A model generated the notes under the pieces. That model was not told the DNA's origin and made no database searches. It saw only the letters and a program-made list of their open reading frames with translations. A program made the translations under genes and the position numbers. This document shows positions 20,912 to 21,180 of a DNA stretch of 21,180 nt, in pieces; positions within the stretch are counted from its first letter, which is position 1, and the number at the start of each line of letters is the position of its first letter. The DNA is from Clostridia bacterium (lineage in GTDB: Bacteria > Bacillota > Clostridia > TANB77 > CAG-508): NCBI GenBank assembly GCA_900753165.1, contig CAADYC010000082.1:1-21180 (forward strand). The letters run 5' to 3'.

Positions 20912-21180
20912 ATGACAAAAAAGGGGAGTAAAGGAATAACTCTAGTAGCATTAGTTATAACAATAATTGTTTTATTATTGCTAGCAGGAATAGCAATAGC
21001 AAGTTTAGGTGGGGAAAATGGAATATTTGCAAAGGTAAAACAGGCTAAAAAAACACATATAGAATCAGAAATGAAAGAACAGTTAACAATGGGATTACAA
21101 GAATTACAAATAGCAAAGCAAGGAAATGCAACATTAGATGATGTAACACAAGATTGGGCAAATGAAGCAATATTAAGTGA
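20912..21180 (+). CDS. Pilin-like protein with a class III-type N-terminus, partial
   Basis: The 5' part of a gene that runs past the window end; 89 codons are visible. After the short basic leader MTKKGSKG comes ITLVALVITIIVLLLLAGIA, a long hydrophobic helix like that of type IV pilins and pseudopilins, then GGENGIFAKVKQAKKTHIESEMKEQL. The leader ends in K-G as prepilin peptidase sites do (compare GFTLIEL), but the usual glutamate at position 5 is replaced by alanine, as is frequent in the Clostridia variant. Likely surface or secretion function. AGGAGG (20897-20902) precedes ATG 20912. Confidence 0.8.
   Translation, partial: MTKKGSKGITLVALVITIIVLLLLAGIAIASLGGENGIFAKVKQAKKTHIESEMKEQLTMGLQELQIAKQGNATLDDVTQDWANEAILS

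Overview
The window is AT-rich, densely coding DNA of a low-GC Bacillota, most likely an uncultured spore-forming clostridium. The signs are strong AGGAGG Shine-Dalgarno (SD) sites, frequent TTG/GTG starts, zinc-type S14, S4 and L36, a spoVT gene, and a pilin-like N-terminus of a kind I associate with gut Clostridia. No species can be named from sequence alone.

Positions 1-12081 hold the end of the S10 operon, then the spc and alpha operons, all on the + strand: rplP (partial), rpmC, rpsQ, rplN, rplX, rplE, rpsN (zinc type), rpsH, rplF, rplR, rpsE, rplO, secY, adk, map, infA, rpmJ, rpsM, rpsK, rpsD, rpoA, rplQ. rpmD (L30) is missing from its usual place between rpsE and rplO. A consensus sigma-A promoter lies across the end of map and can drive infA to rplQ. 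Several gaps between ribosomal genes are unusually long and hold duplicated hairpin elements. Many of these share a core of two stacked G.A mismatches, and the copies show compensatory changes.

Positions 12082-17640 are accessory or housekeeping genes: a YgjP/DUF45 metallopeptidase between two oppositely oriented copies of a GAACCGTCCC-type repeat, a Dps ferritin, a short glycosyltransferase-like membrane protein, a recD2 helicase gene broken by one extra base, a type III toxin-antitoxin locus, and comFC. The toxin-antitoxin locus is the main discovery. It has a perfect sigma-A promoter, 2.15 copies of a 41-bp tandem repeat (the RNA antitoxin), an intrinsic terminator, and a ToxN/AbiQ/CptN-family endoribonuclease gene. 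The toxin reading frame appears to start at ATA rather than ATG, directly after a strong SD, and it overlaps the comFC start.

Positions 17641-21180 carry a third GAACCGTCCC repeat, a KAP-like P-loop NTPase of unknown role (possibly defence), the forespore regulator spoVT, a reverse-strand Cro/CI-type (XRE) regulator, and a pilin-like gene that runs off the window end. No tRNA, rRNA, CRISPR array or complete insertion sequence was seen.
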